Positions 51,591 to 59,881 of a stretch of 64,000 bases of DNA are shown in pieces; position 1 is the first letter of the stretch, and the number at the start of each line of letters is the position of its first letter. The notes beneath the pieces are model-generated. The model searched no databases. It saw only the letters and a program-made list of their open reading frames with translations, and was not told where the DNA came from. This DNA is from Bacteroidales bacterium (GTDB lineage Bacteria; Bacteroidota; Bacteroidia; Bacteroidales; UBA932): contig JAFZIO010000039.1 of NCBI GenBank assembly GCA_017554335.1, forward strand, positions 1 to 64,000, read 5' to 3'. A program made the position numbers and the translations under genes.

Positions 51591-54221
51591 ATGAAACGTA
51601 TCTTTTCACTTATCCTGTTTGTAGCCTTACTGGCTGCAGCAACAGTCTCTTGTAAAAAGGAGCTGGTGGTGCTCAACAGCCCCGTTATCAGTAGCGTAAC
51701 TGCTGCTACAACATCCGCCGAAGTCACATGGAACGCTGTGGATCATGCTACTTCGTACGATCTCCAGTTCCGCGAGGCCGGCGCTGACTGGGCAGACGTC
51801 TACTCCGGATCCGCTACTTCCGCTTCCATTGACCAGCTGTCACCTGCCACCCAGTATGAGGTCCGCGTAAAGGCGATGGGCGGTGAAGGAACAAAAGAGA
51901 GCGACTGGTCTGCAGCTTACAGGTTCACTACCGAGACTGCGGTAATTACCCTTGACGCACCTACGATTTCCAAAGTGGTGCCCGAGGCCAGGTCTGCTGA
52001 GGTTACATGGAATGCCGTTCCCAATGCTACCACATATTATCTGGAGATTACCAACGGTACCCGTACCGACCTTTACAGGTTCACGGAAACTACCGTGACT
52101 TTGGAGAAACTCAAGCCTGCTACTGCCTATCAGGTACATGTAAGGGCAGCTGCAGAAGGCACCGAGGGCAGCGCCTGGTCCCCTGTTGTGGAATTCACCA
52201 CCAAGGAGGTCACCTTCACCTATCCTCTGACTATCGACAACGTTGATGATTTCGTCACCTGGGTCAACGAGAAGGCCGCAAGCTGTACTACGGACAATGT
52301 GATTACCCTCGGTATTGACATCGACCTTTCCAGTAAGTCAATCACTTCCATCCCCGTCTTTAACGCTGTCCTTGATGCTAACAACCACTGCATTAAGAAC
52401 TGGACTAACGAAGGAGCGCCTCTGATAGTACAAAATGACGGCACCATTAAGGGCCTCGTCATCGACGCCAGCTGTGAGCTGACAATAGTCCCCGGAACAA
52501 TGGGCTTTATTGTCGCGAATAATGCCGGCACACTCGATGGCTGTGTTAACAATGCCAACGCAAAATACACCGGAGACCTTACCGAGGTCACATATTTCGG
52601 TGCCATAGCCGGCCGTTCCACCGGTCTGGTCAAGAACTGCACCAACAACGGTAATATTATTTTCGAGACGGACAAGGGAGACAAGTCCAACAACTGCATC
52701 GGCGGTGTAGTGGGACAGTTTGAAGGCACGTCAGGCGTAGTGGCAGTAGAGAACTGTACGAATAACGGCGCCGTCAAACTGACGACTGCCAATACTCCCA
52801 AGAACACTTATGTAGGTGGTGTTGTCGGCGCCTCTGTCGTGAACACCAAGGGCAAGGGTGTCAACGAGGGCAACGGCCTGAAGGATTACGGCATCGTGAA
52901 GGGTTGCGTCAATACCGGAGAGGTCTGCAACATCTGGTCGGTCAACGACAGCGGCTCTTACAGTGACCTTGGGGGTGTCATCGGATACCTCGAAGGATCA
53001 ATAGAGGGTTGCACCAACAAGGGTACCGTAACTCTCCAGGACAGCGATGACAACACCACTGCCAGTACTCGTCCCGCAGCCGGCGGTGTAGCAGGTTATG
53101 TAACCAGGAACGTCAAGGATTGCATCAACGAGGGTACGTTAATAGTCAAGGGTGTATGGTCTGCCGGTACTGAAGGCAACGCCGGCGCTGGCGGTATGTA
53201 CCAGCCCATATTCGGCGGCGTCATAGGAGGTGCAGGTGAGTACTTCCAGGCTTCCTTCGACGGCGGTATCGTGAGCGGCTGTATCAACAAGGGCAAGGTG
53301 GATCTCCAGGTATGCCAGAAAGAGAAAGGCGCTACCCAGTCAGGTGGCGGCGGTGTCATCGGTTACAGCAGCGTTCCTGTAGAGAATTGCCATAACCAGG
53401 GAGAACTCAGCATCAATCTCTGGCACAAAGTTGCCCGCGTGGGCGGTGTCATAGGCTGGTCATATGCCACATCCATAAAGAACTGTTCCAACAGTGGTTC
53501 GCTGACTTTCGATTGCAACAGTGCAGCTCTCGGCGCAAATACTACCAACTACTTCTCTTATCAGGATTATGTCGGCGGTATTGTCGGAGCATCCCAGGTG
53601 GCTGCAGAAATCATCGATTGCGAGAATAAAGCAGATGTAACTTATAAGGGAGGCGTAACACAGGCTGTGCTCAATTACATAGGCGGTATCATGGGATCCT
53701 ACACCGGTTCCCAGACAATGACCAACTGCAAGAGCAGCGGCAAGGTTATAGTTGACAGTGCGGAGGCCTTGTGTGTAGGCGGCCTTTGCGGCGCTTTCAA
53801 CGGTGTCATGACCGATTGCGCTGTGACAGGTGAGGTGAATGTCAAGAACTGCGTCGGCATTTCCGGCAAAGAGCCTGAAATCGGGTCATTGGCAGGTTAT
53901 GGCAACGCATCGTTCGTCAAATGTACCGCAAACCACAACGTTTCCGTTGAAGCCGGTGGAAGCAGCTTCTACGGTGGTGTATGCGGTGGCTTCGGCAAGG
54001 ATGTCATCAAGCAGGTGGACGGATGTACACTTAACGCTACCCTTACCACTGCAGGCTCTGTTACAGCCGCAAAACTCCTCGGCCGCTTCCGCAACAATCC
54101 CAGTACCGGAACAATCATTTATTACAAGGATACCACCTTCGGAGGAAACATCGGCTCACTTGATGTTCTCGGACTCGCAAATGATGGCGCAGTAATCGAA
54201 GGCACAGCTCCTGCCCAATAG
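51591..54221 (+). CDS. Surface lipoprotein: two FN3 domains and GLUG-like repeats
   Basis: The 876-residue protein has lipobox TVSC (Cys21). Two fibronectin type III domains follow: about 28-115 (AEVTWNAVDHATSYDLQFRE) and 120-205 (AEVTWNAVPNATTYYLEITN). Residues about 215-850 are GLUG-like repeats (LGGVIGYLEGSIEGCTNKGTV and similar). The segment CIKNWTNEGAPLIVQNDGT matches SIKNWTSNGTPLFVTNTGT in the upstream protein, so the two beta-helices share ancestry while their N- and C-terminal modules differ. There is no FISUMP domain. A surface-exposed binding role is likely. Confidence 0.85.
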   Translation: MKRIFSLILFVALLAAATVSCKKELVVLNSPVISSVTAATTSAEVTWNAVDHATSYDLQFREAGADWADVYSGSATSASIDQLSPATQYEVRVKAMGGEGTKESDWSAAYRFTTETAVITLDAPTISKVVPEARSAEVTWNAVPNATTYYLEITNGTRTDLYRFTETTVTLEKLKPATAYQVHVRAAAEGTEGSAWSPVVEFTTKEVTFTYPLTIDNVDDFVTWVNEKAASCTTDNVITLGIDIDLSSKSITSIPVFNAVLDANNHCIKNWTNEGAPLIVQNDGTIKGLVIDASCELTIVPGTMGFIVANNAGTLDGCVNNANAKYTGDLTEVTYFGAIAGRSTGLVKNCTNNGNIIFETDKGDKSNNCIGGVVGQFEGTSGVVAVENCTNNGAVKLTTANTPKNTYVGGVVGASVVNTKGKGVNEGNGLKDYGIVKGCVNTGEVCNIWSVNDSGSYSDLGGVIGYLEGSIEGCTNKGTVTLQDSDDNTTASTRPAAGGVAGYVTRNVKDCINEGTLIVKGVWSAGTEGNAGAGGMYQPIFGGVIGGAGEYFQASFDGGIVSGCINKGKVDLQVCQKEKGATQSGGGGVIGYSSVPVENCHNQGELSINLWHKVARVGGVIGWSYATSIKNCSNSGSLTFDCNSAALGANTTNYFSYQDYVGGIVGASQVAAEIIDCENKADVTYKGGVTQAVLNYIGGIMGSYTGSQTMTNCKSSGKVIVDSAEALCVGGLCGAFNGVMTDCAVTGEVNVKNCVGISGKEPEIGSLAGYGNASFVKCTANHNVSVEAGGSSFYGGVCGGFGKDVIKQVDGCTLNATLTTAGSVTAAKLLGRFRNNPSTGTIIYYKDTTFGGNIGSLDVLGLANDGAVIEGTAPAQ

Positions 54222-54240
54222 TTCCTGAGTTTCTCTATAC

Positions 54241-54272
54241 ACAAAAACAGCCTCATCCGAGGCTGTTTTTGT
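54241..54272. terminator. Bidirectional terminator between convergent genes
   Basis: ACAAAAACAGCCTC (54241-54254) and GAGGCTGTTTTTGT (54259-54272) are a perfect 14-base-pair stem around ATCC. It ends the lipoprotein gene on the left and the protease-receptor unit on the right. The arm resembles the gdhA/rpsU terminator. Confidence 0.9.
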
Positions 54273-54276
54273 GTCC

Positions 54277-55827
54277 TTAGAAGTAAAGCCTGACGGCGCC
54301 CAGCAGGGCGGTACGGTCCCGGAGCGTGAGTCCTGTAGGGTCGGTATCATCCGGCCCGAAGGCGAACAAGACTTCTCCTTCTCCGCAGAAAGCGAGATTG
54401 ACTCCCTTTCCTACCGGGAAAGCGTACTCGGCAGACAGGCGGGCTGACAATTTATGGGAAGCGAGAACGGAAAGATTGTGCGGGTAAAGATTCTGTACTG
54501 GTGCGGTGTTTGCGCGGTGCCCGCTGTAACTGTACTCGTGCCCGAGATTGGTTGTGGCGGACAGAAGGCTTCCCAGAATCAGTGAATTGCCGCTTCCGAA
54601 ATGCAGGGCTCGCTCCACCCCTGCTTGGAGAAATGCATTCGTGTAATTGAAATGCGACTCGGGCAGCGCATAGCTGTCCTTTTTCATCTGAATCCCTGCA
54701 GCTCCGCTCAGATGCCAGGAATAACTGTCGCCTTCCGTGACGAAGGCGTCATAGTTGAGACTTGTGATGCCGGTAGTGAGTTTAAGCTGCTCGGCAGAGA
54801 AGGTTACTTCCCATTCACCCGTCTCCTTGTTCCACTGTGTCGTGGGCTCGATACCACGGGTTACGGCATAACTGGAGGAAAGGCCGAGTTTGTGGAGCAC
54901 GTTGCCGCCCCAGATGGCCGTCACGCCGGCATCGAAATCCTGCTTCTGCGTACTTCCGTGAGGCTTGGGCTGGGTGGCGCTTTCCCGGATCCGGGTGTCG
55001 TGCCTGGCGTATTCCGCCGATGCGATCAGCTTCCAGCCGTCTTCATATGCGTACTGCAGACCGCCTCCCCATGTGTTGCAGCGGAAGTACATGGTGCTGA
55101 GCCCGCTGCCTCCCACCTGCTCGCCGACCCAGTTGCCCAGACCCTTGAGAAGGAAAACCTTCTGCGTCTCCTGGTTATTGCTGATGGACGGCGTAGAGCG
55201 TTCGAAAGTATTGGAATAAAGGCCGTTGATTCCAATAGTGCTGTGCCCCGGATGCCAGGCGAGTCCCGGCTTGACGTTTACCGAGTAGTGGAAGGATTCG
55301 GCGCGCGGGTCTATCTGCCCGGCTGCTATGCGGTCGGTGTACTGTACGTGCACTCCGGCGGCAAAACTCTCCCCAAGAGGCACTGCTGCCTTGAACTGCA
55401 TCTGGTAGGATTGCTTTTTCCACTGGCCGGCAACCGTATCTGCAGCGGTATAGGCGAAACGCTCGTCGTAGGGGTCGTAGAGCAGGGTGTTGAAAGAAGA
55501 ACCCCTTTCATCGGTGTTGTCGTAGCGGAAGCGGCCCCATAGCTGCACTTTTCCGACTTTCAGGGCCCCCTGGGTGTCAAAACTCATCACACCGTTGGTC
55601 TGGCCGCTCTGCATGAGCCTGTAGTCTCCGGTCTCATAGGAGTACCCGGCGTCCACCAAGTTGAACGCTTCGGGGGCGGATCTGGCGAGTCCGGCGGCGT
55701 TGCTGCTTTCCATCCAGGGCGAACGGGTGGTATTCAGCAGCAGCCACGCCTTGTCCCGCGGCTCCGAAGCCTGCAGGACGAGCGGAAGGCTCAGCAGCGC
55801 CAGCAGATATGTGAGCTTTTTCGTCAT
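54277..55827 (-). CDS. DUF6850-type outer membrane beta-barrel protein
   Basis: The 516-residue protein has a signal peptide (to about residue 20) and alternating hydrophobic/aromatic strands to the end, finishing ALLGAVRLYF with a terminal Phe as in outer membrane barrels. N-terminal markers include KAWLLLNTTRSPWMESSNAAGL. It resembles the DUF6850 family, which is found beside DUF4876 lipoproteins and TonB-dependent receptors in Bacteroides. Role unknown; it may form an extra channel or enzyme at the outer membrane for this unit. It overlaps the DUF4876 gene by four bases. Confidence 0.75.
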   Translation of the reverse strand: MTKKLTYLLALLSLPLVLQASEPRDKAWLLLNTTRSPWMESSNAAGLARSAPEAFNLVDAGYSYETGDYRLMQSGQTNGVMSFDTQGALKVGKVQLWGRFRYDNTDERGSSFNTLLYDPYDERFAYTAADTVAGQWKKQSYQMQFKAAVPLGESFAAGVHVQYTDRIAAGQIDPRAESFHYSVNVKPGLAWHPGHSTIGINGLYSNTFERSTPSISNNQETQKVFLLKGLGNWVGEQVGGSGLSTMYFRCNTWGGGLQYAYEDGWKLIASAEYARHDTRIRESATQPKPHGSTQKQDFDAGVTAIWGGNVLHKLGLSSSYAVTRGIEPTTQWNKETGEWEVTFSAEQLKLTTGITSLNYDAFVTEGDSYSWHLSGAAGIQMKKDSYALPESHFNYTNAFLQAGVERALHFGSGNSLILGSLLSATTNLGHEYSYSGHRANTAPVQNLYPHNLSVLASHKLSARLSAEYAFPVGKGVNLAFCGEGEVLFAFGPDDTDPTGLTLRDRTALLGAVRLYF

Positions 55828-57077
55828 TGGGCTGTGGTCCAGGTGCTCCAGGAAGGCCTTTTTACTCCGTGGCGGCGTATCTCGGGTTTGCTGCTGATTT
55901 CAAAGTCCTCGGTAGTATTGTTGGTGTCCTGCAGCACTATGCTGCCGTCTTCGCGGGTAGATGCTACCTTGCGCACCACGCTCTGGTTTCCTCCCGTGGT
56001 CTCGCATTTAATCCAACCGGCGTCGAGCACCGGCTCAAGGCGCTTGTCGTCGGGGTTCTCGGTCTTGAGGAAGTCTACGGCGTCCAGTACGTCGGCCTTA
56101 AGTATCTCCAAGCCGTAGTTGTTGGCATGGTTGGACTCGATGTACTCGCCGTCCTTGCGCAGTTCCACGGAGGGGTAGAAGATGACCCATGCGCCGTCGG
56201 TAAACTTGCCGAACTGGTTGCCCAGGGCTGTCTCCTTGATGGTGCAGGCCAGAATCATGTTTACGGCGTTGGCGTCGGTCTGGCCGCCTTTCTCCTTGTA
56301 TTTGTCGCAGATGGTCTCGAATTCGGCAGTGGACAGGTCGAGGCTCTCGGCCACCTTGGTGTGGTCGATGGCCGATGCGGCAATAACGAACGATTCACCT
56401 GGGGCGATGGGGTAGTCGGTGCCGTTGCCGGGTATACGCCAGACGTAGGTGCCTATGAAAATGTAATCTCCTGCGTTGCTGATTTTGTCGGAGAAGTCGT
56501 ACACCTTGTAGCTCAGGGGGTCTCCTACACAGATGCCGTCGGCATATACGGTCTCCTCGGAGTTGTTGTAAATCTCGAAGAAAGTGTCCTTGAGGTAACG
56601 GCCGGTTGAACTGCCCAAAGCCTTGCTGGCGTTGTAATGTATCTCCTTGAAGACCAGCGCTGAGGATGCGGAAGCAGACACTTTTATGGTGGTGCTTTCT
56701 CCTTCCGGCTTGCTCAGGGTGACGCTGGTCACAGTTCCTATGTAGTTATAGGCCCTTCCAGCCCTGGAGCCGTGGGCCTGGGCGGTGATGTTGTACACGC
56801 CGGGGATGAGGTCGAAGTGCTCTCCGGAGCCGGGCGCTACGTCGAAGCTGCGCACTTCTTCCGTTCCTATGTTGGTTACGGTGAGTTTGTACTCTCCGGG
56901 GCTCGGGGCGTCACCCAGTTCGGACTCGTCGATAACCGGAGTCCATGGAACAGCCGTAACCGTAGGTTTGTCCGGGCCGGGGGTGTCGGGGCCGTCGGGG
57001 CCGTCAGGGTTCACGGGTTTGTCTTCGCAGCTGCAGAGCACTGCAAGCATCAACAGGGGGTATAAGAACCTTTTCAT
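55824..57077 (-). CDS. DUF4876-type lipoprotein
   Basis: The 417-residue protein has lipobox LCSC (Cys17), a Pro/Gly/Asp spacer (PDGPDGPDTPGPDKP), an Ig-like beta domain (about 45-140) and a larger domain starting VFKEIHYNASKALGSSTGRYLKDTFFEIYNNSEE, which has lamin-tail-like features (YNNSEETVYADGICVG). This fits DUF4876. It is probably anchored on the outer membrane surface next to the TonB-dependent receptor. Function unknown. It overlaps its neighbours by four bases on each side. Confidence 0.8.
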   Translation of the reverse strand: MKRFLYPLLMLAVLCSCEDKPVNPDGPDGPDTPGPDKPTVTAVPWTPVIDESELGDAPSPGEYKLTVTNIGTEEVRSFDVAPGSGEHFDLIPGVYNITAQAHGSRAGRAYNYIGTVTSVTLSKPEGESTTIKVSASASSALVFKEIHYNASKALGSSTGRYLKDTFFEIYNNSEETVYADGICVGDPLSYKVYDFSDKISNAGDYIFIGTYVWRIPGNGTDYPIAPGESFVIAASAIDHTKVAESLDLSTAEFETICDKYKEKGGQTDANAVNMILACTIKETALGNQFGKFTDGAWVIFYPSVELRKDGEYIESNHANNYGLEILKADVLDAVDFLKTENPDDKRLEPVLDAGWIKCETTGGNQSVVRKVASTREDGSIVLQDTNNTTEDFEISSKPEIRRHGVKRPSWSTWTTAQ

Positions 57078-59881
57078 ATTTTCAGTTTTAATTCAAATCC
57101 GAAGTACATTGGACTGCCGAGCTCTGAGTAGCTGCCCTTGGTTATTTCCGACGGGTCAAGAGGCCTTGAGTTGAACAGGTTGTTCACATAGAACGCGGCG
57201 GTCATGAAATTGCGTATCTCCTTAGATACGTTGAGGTTGAAAGTAAGCGTGGGGATGGTGTGGCTGACAATGAAGCGGGAGTCTGACAGCTGCCCGACCA
57301 TATAGCGGTACTCAGGGTCGGCCGCCATATCCGCGGTGAAGTCGTACACCTTCCCGTCGTCGTTGGAAATATAGCGCTGGGGCGCCTCGTCGTTGTGGTA
57401 TTCCGTCCAGTTTTTGGTGTAGACGTTGAGTTGTGTGGTAAGGGTAACCACGAAACCTATGGACGGGATGTTGTGGGTTGCGCGCAGCGTAGTGAGGAAC
57501 TTCTCATAATGATATTTGCGCATGCCCGGATCGTACACCGCCACGTGACTGTCTACATAGCTGCCCTGCTTGAGATTGAGGGCGAAGGTCTCTCCGGATG
57601 AGGTGGACATGCTGTGCATCCATGCTCCGTTGAGAAAGAACGAAGTGCGTATGGCGCTGAAGCGACCCAGGTCCAGTTCGTACTCCAGGCCGTAATGATG
57701 TTCCCAGGCGTTGTTCGTGGGTTTGTAGTAGCCGAAGAAGCGGTGGGTGTCCATATCCTGGACGAACAGGGGAGTTCCTGAAGCGTCGTGCCCGCCAATC
57801 TTCCAGGTCTTGTAGGGCACCCATACGAAGCTGCCGTAGTCCCTGGAAAAGCTGTAGCCGTTCTTCATCAGCTCGTCGTAATAGGTGACGCCCAGGCGGT
57901 AGCGGCCGGCGATCTTGAGGTCGAATCCTATCTCCGCCTTGCGGTTGCGGGCTATCTCCAGATCCGGGTTTTCGGTGGAGTAGATGCGTGTGGTGGCCAT
58001 CACGACGCGGTCGTTCTCGGCCGGAGCCTCGCTGGTGTTGATGTTCACCTGGTCGTAGTAGGCGTCGGTGGGGTAGAGGTAGGCGGCGGTAGGTGCCTTG
58101 GCCGTGACGCCCCAACCTCCGCGAAGGGTCCAGACTTCAGGAATAATCTCAAAGGAGGCGTTGATACGTGGGCACAAGGCCGATTTTCCGTTCACCAGGT
58201 CCAGGCGCAGGCCGGCGGTGAGGTTGAAGGTGCGGCGCAGCACTTGCGTGCGGAAGGAATTCTCGGCAAAGAAGCCGTTCTGGTTGACGAAGGGTATGTC
58301 GTAGAGCGGGCGTTCGCGGTAGCCGGATTCGGTGTTCGTGCGGTTGGGCGGGCAGTCCTTCGGGAACACCAGGCCGCGTCCGAGGTTGCCGTCAGACTTG
58401 AAATCGCTGCCCAGGAGTATCTTCTCGCTGGTCTTGTCCCACTGCTTGAAGAGGTTGAGGGTTACCTTGGCGAAGGTGTTCAGCTCCTTGCCGTAGAAGT
58501 CGTAATGGCAGAAATAGGTGTACGGCGTCATTATGGCGTATGCCTCCGGGTCCGTGCCGAGGGCGGTAATTTCCTTGCCGGCGGTGTCGTACAGCCTCAT
58601 TCCGGGTATGTTGGCCACCGTGGTGCCGTCTTCCATGTTGGTGGTGTAGATGGCCACTGCGTTCACATTGTCCTGCTCGTGGTACGACTTCTTCCAGGTG
58701 TAGCTGTTGGAGACGTCGTAGCGGAGGGTTTTGAGCCAGCCGCGGTTGATGTTCCAGGTGCCGTTGGTGTTGATGCGGTAGCCGAGGTTGGTGCCGCCCG
58801 ACGCCAGGTTGGAGCGCTGGTCGTCCGGGTTCTTGTCGCGGGTGTCCTTGCCGAAGCGGAGGTCCAGGGCGGTGGATGTGACCACGGGCCCGAAGGTCTT
58901 GGACCACAGGCCCTTGACGTTCAGCCTCTGGTAGTATGCGTAAGACTCGGTGGTCTTGGCGTTGCTGTAGGCGTAGTCGCCGCTGAGGTGCAGGTCGCCC
59001 GCCTTCTCGCCCAGGCGTATGCCCTTGGAGGCCGCTACCTGGTAAATCTTCGGGTCGGCCTTCAGGCGTACCGTAAGCGGTTCGGCGCCCGCCTTGGAGT
59101 TGATGATGACGGCACCCGAAGTGAGGTCTCCGTACTGCACGGAAGGGATGCCTCTAATGACCTCCACGGACTCGATGTTGTCTGTCGACAGCTGGCGCAC
59201 GTCGATGCCGCCGGCGGGGGAGGCTCCTCCGGCCGATACCGAGGTGCCGGCGATTGCTGAAGATACGCCGTTCATTGCTGCGGTGATGCCCTCCATGTTG
59301 GCGTTGTTGGACATTGGCGCGCCGTCGACTATGATGGCGGTGCCCAGGCTGTTCATGTCGCTGCCGTTCACGGAACGCAGGCTGATGCTGTGGGCGGAGC
59401 TCAGGTCCGGATTGGTGATGGAGGCGCCCGGCAGCAGCTGCATTATGTCGCGCAGCGAACTGGTCTGGCTGTGGTCTATGGCCTGGCGGGAGATGAGCGA
59501 CGCGGTGGATTCCCCGGCCTTGGAGGCCTCGGCCACTACATGCACTTCCTCCAGACGGAAGCTGCTGGCCTTGAGCACGAAGTCTTTCTTCAGGCTCTGC
59601 CGTATGACCACGGTGGTATCAATGGTCTCGTAGCCTATCAGCTGGATGTTGAGTTCATAGGAACCGGGGTCGAGTCCGCTGATGCGATAGGCTCCTTTTG
59701 CGTCGGTCGTGGCATAGAGACCGGCGGGCTTGAGCAGCACCACGGCATAGTCTACAGGCATCCGGACACCGTTTTCTTCTGTTGTAACGGTGCCGTATAT
59801 CTCGGCTTTTTTCTGGGCTGCCAGGGTCAAGGGCAGCAGCAGAAAAAGCACAAGGAGTGCCAGTCTAGCGGGTGTGCGCAT
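57074..59881 (-). CDS. TonB-dependent receptor with carboxypeptidase-like N-terminal domain
   Basis: The 935-residue outer membrane transporter has a signal peptide, a carboxypeptidase-D regulatory-like domain (about 27-105, KAEIYGTVTTEENGVRMPVDYAVVLLKPAG), a plug (about 115-260, with LRDIMQLLPGAS and VEVIRGIPSVQYGDLTSGAVII) and a 22-strand-type barrel ending in YFGFELKLKI. There is no SusD partner in the unit, so glycan uptake of the Sus type is unlikely; a metal chelate, haem, cofactor or peptide is more plausible. It overlaps the protease gene by 17 bases. Confidence 0.92.
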   Translation of the reverse strand: MRTPARLALLVLFLLLPLTLAAQKKAEIYGTVTTEENGVRMPVDYAVVLLKPAGLYATTDAKGAYRISGLDPGSYELNIQLIGYETIDTTVVIRQSLKKDFVLKASSFRLEEVHVVAEASKAGESTASLISRQAIDHSQTSSLRDIMQLLPGASITNPDLSSAHSISLRSVNGSDMNSLGTAIIVDGAPMSNNANMEGITAAMNGVSSAIAGTSVSAGGASPAGGIDVRQLSTDNIESVEVIRGIPSVQYGDLTSGAVIINSKAGAEPLTVRLKADPKIYQVAASKGIRLGEKAGDLHLSGDYAYSNAKTTESYAYYQRLNVKGLWSKTFGPVVTSTALDLRFGKDTRDKNPDDQRSNLASGGTNLGYRINTNGTWNINRGWLKTLRYDVSNSYTWKKSYHEQDNVNAVAIYTTNMEDGTTVANIPGMRLYDTAGKEITALGTDPEAYAIMTPYTYFCHYDFYGKELNTFAKVTLNLFKQWDKTSEKILLGSDFKSDGNLGRGLVFPKDCPPNRTNTESGYRERPLYDIPFVNQNGFFAENSFRTQVLRRTFNLTAGLRLDLVNGKSALCPRINASFEIIPEVWTLRGGWGVTAKAPTAAYLYPTDAYYDQVNINTSEAPAENDRVVMATTRIYSTENPDLEIARNRKAEIGFDLKIAGRYRLGVTYYDELMKNGYSFSRDYGSFVWVPYKTWKIGGHDASGTPLFVQDMDTHRFFGYYKPTNNAWEHHYGLEYELDLGRFSAIRTSFFLNGAWMHSMSTSSGETFALNLKQGSYVDSHVAVYDPGMRKYHYEKFLTTLRATHNIPSIGFVVTLTTQLNVYTKNWTEYHNDEAPQRYISNDDGKVYDFTADMAADPEYRYMVGQLSDSRFIVSHTIPTLTFNLNVSKEIRNFMTAAFYVNNLFNSRPLDPSEITKGSYSELGSPMYFGFELKLKI

